In this document: positions 6,898 through 7,289 of the stretch, piece after piece
Position numbering within the stretch: the first letter of the stretch is position 1
Layout of the letters: every line of letters begins with the position of its first letter
DNA from: Chloroflexi bacterium RBG_16_64_32
GTDB taxonomy: Bacteria > Chloroflexota > Dehalococcoidia > SM23-28-2 > RBG-16-64-32
DNA length: 7,289 nt
Assembly (NCBI GenBank): GCA_001795235.1
Contig: MGNZ01000089.1
Location: forward strand, 1-7,289
Direction: 5' to 3'
The notes under the pieces: model-generated
Databases searched by the model: none
Told to the model about the DNA's origin: nothing
What the model saw: only the letters and a program-made list of their open reading frames with translations
Program-made: the position numbers and the translations under genes

Positions 6898-6940
6898 GCC
6901 TCCCCAGACATGCCCGCGGCGTCACTCTGTCTGCGGAGGC
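6898..6940. repeat. 13-bp inverted repeat with one mismatch, enclosing a competing stem
   Basis: GCCTCCCCAGACA (6898-6910) and TGTCTGCGGAGGC (6928-6940) pair over 13 positions with one C-C mismatch and a 17-base loop. A rival stem uses GCCGCGGG (6883-6890) with CCCGCGGC (6913-6920), and the two cannot form fully together. The repeat ends 13 bases before the last codon of the minus-strand hydrolase remnant, so it may be that gene's former terminator, though it lacks a T tract on either strand. Confidence 0.45.
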
Positions 6941-6953
6941 CAGGGCGGCAGGA

Positions 6954-7186
6954 TTACTCCGGCGCGGCCGAATTCACCCCCGTCAGAAACTCCGACAGGA
7001 GTTGCGAGATGCGCTCCGGCTGCTCGATTGGCGTCATGTGACCGCCGCCGCCATCGCCTCGTACTGCGGCCGCCGCTCCGCCACCTCCTCCTCCGCAGAC
7101 GTGTCCAGCAGCGCCAGCGACCGCACGTCCTGCGGGTGGGCCAGCGCCAGCCGCATACCCACGTTGTCAACCGTGGCCTTGGGCAT
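6954..7186 (-). pseudogene. Remnant of an alpha/beta-hydrolase gene with internal deletions and a frame change
   Basis: Read on the minus strand, ATG 7186-7184 opens 50 codons ending at TGA 7036-7034. Residues 1-9 (MPKATVDNV) look like the start of a soluble alpha/beta-hydrolase. Residues 10-30 (GMRLALAHPQDVRSLALLDTS) match the segment that follows the nucleophile elbow in these enzymes. The reading then breaks in a GGC-rich stretch. In another frame, GGGHMTPIEQPERISQLLSEF and a short tail end at TAA 6956-6954; this matches the family's C-terminal catalytic-His segment. The block with the oxyanion loop and GxSxG serine is missing after residue 9, and the block with the catalytic Asp is missing at the second break. 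About 77 residues remain of an expected 250-290. It cannot be a working hydrolase, although promoter and ribosome site survive. The substrate cannot be inferred. The recognition is from memory of the family and needs a search to confirm. Confidence 0.72.
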
Positions 7187-7192
7187 GGACAA

Positions 7193-7198
7193 ACCTCC
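7193..7198 (-). promoter_or_regulatory. Ribosome binding site of the hydrolase remnant
   Basis: GGAGGT on the minus strand lies six bases before ATG 7186-7184. It supports this ATG as the original start of the gene. Confidence 0.6.
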
Positions 7199-7225
7199 GT
7201 CTTGCGCTGAGTGACATGCGGCCTC

Positions 7226-7253
7226 ATTATACTTCTGAGTATCCGACCATCAA
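7226..7253 (-). promoter_or_regulatory. Sigma-70-like promoter driving the hydrolase remnant
   Basis: On the minus strand TTGATG (7253-7248) and a perfect TATAAT (7231-7226) are separated by 16 bases. Transcription would start near 7219, giving a leader of about 33 bases to ATG 7186. The promoter stands out as an AT-rich patch in GC-rich DNA. No comparable promoter was seen on the + strand in the window. Confidence 0.6.
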
Positions 7254-7289
7254 ACGATGAAGCGCATACCTTCGCTCCCGCCCTGGCTG

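Noticed and set aside
6740..6953. tRNA, riboswitch or other known RNA in the ftsZ downstream spacer
   Set aside because: No T-loop, cloverleaf or known riboswitch core was seen; only hairpins of unknown role.
6922..7227. 101-codon minus-strand frame, and two + strand frames, over 6896-7227
   Set aside because: Arg, Trp or Ser rich translations in the wrong frames. The hydrolase peptides in the other minus-strand frames explain the same DNA better.

Overview
The window is the distal half of a division and cell-wall (dcw) cluster on the + strand: the 3' end of murG, then murC, murB, ddl, ftsQ, ftsA and ftsZ, all complete. DNA is GC-rich throughout. Ordered murG-murC-murB-ddl-ftsQ-ftsA-ftsZ, it must come from a bacterium that makes peptidoglycan. 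The gene order with an embedded ddl, the GGIHMS form of the MurC N-terminal loop and the overall FtsZ sequence suggest a Chloroflexota-like lineage, but this is an impression from memory and not a tested placement.

Positions 1-4310 are a tightly packed run. murG/murC and murC/murB overlap by 4 bases (ATGA), murB/ddl by 1 base (TGATG) and ddl/ftsQ by 8 bases, so translational coupling is likely. The products carry out successive or neighbouring steps: MurG makes lipid II, MurC adds L-Ala to UDP-MurNAc, MurB makes UDP-MurNAc, and Ddl makes the D-Ala-D-Ala dipeptide. FtsQ links wall synthesis to the divisome. ftsA and ftsZ (4332-6704) are the only genes with real gaps before them, and each has a strong Shine-Dalgarno sequence (AGGAGG and AAGGAGG). 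This fits a need for more FtsA and FtsZ protein. The ftsZ ribosome site favours a GTG start at 5637 over the longer ATG start at 5589.

Positions 6705-6953 hold no convincing gene. They contain several GC-rich hairpins, starting with a 12-bp stem five bases after the ftsZ stop, and an extended Shine-Dalgarno-like motif with no gene behind it.

Positions 6954-7253, minus strand, hold the least ordinary item: the wreck of an alpha/beta-hydrolase gene. Its sigma-70-like promoter, ribosome site, start, a middle fragment and the C-terminal His motif remain, but the blocks carrying the catalytic Ser and Asp are missing and the frame changes. Positions 7254-7289 show nothing recognisable. I see no mobile element, CRISPR array, tRNA or rRNA, and no evidence of a new multi-gene system.
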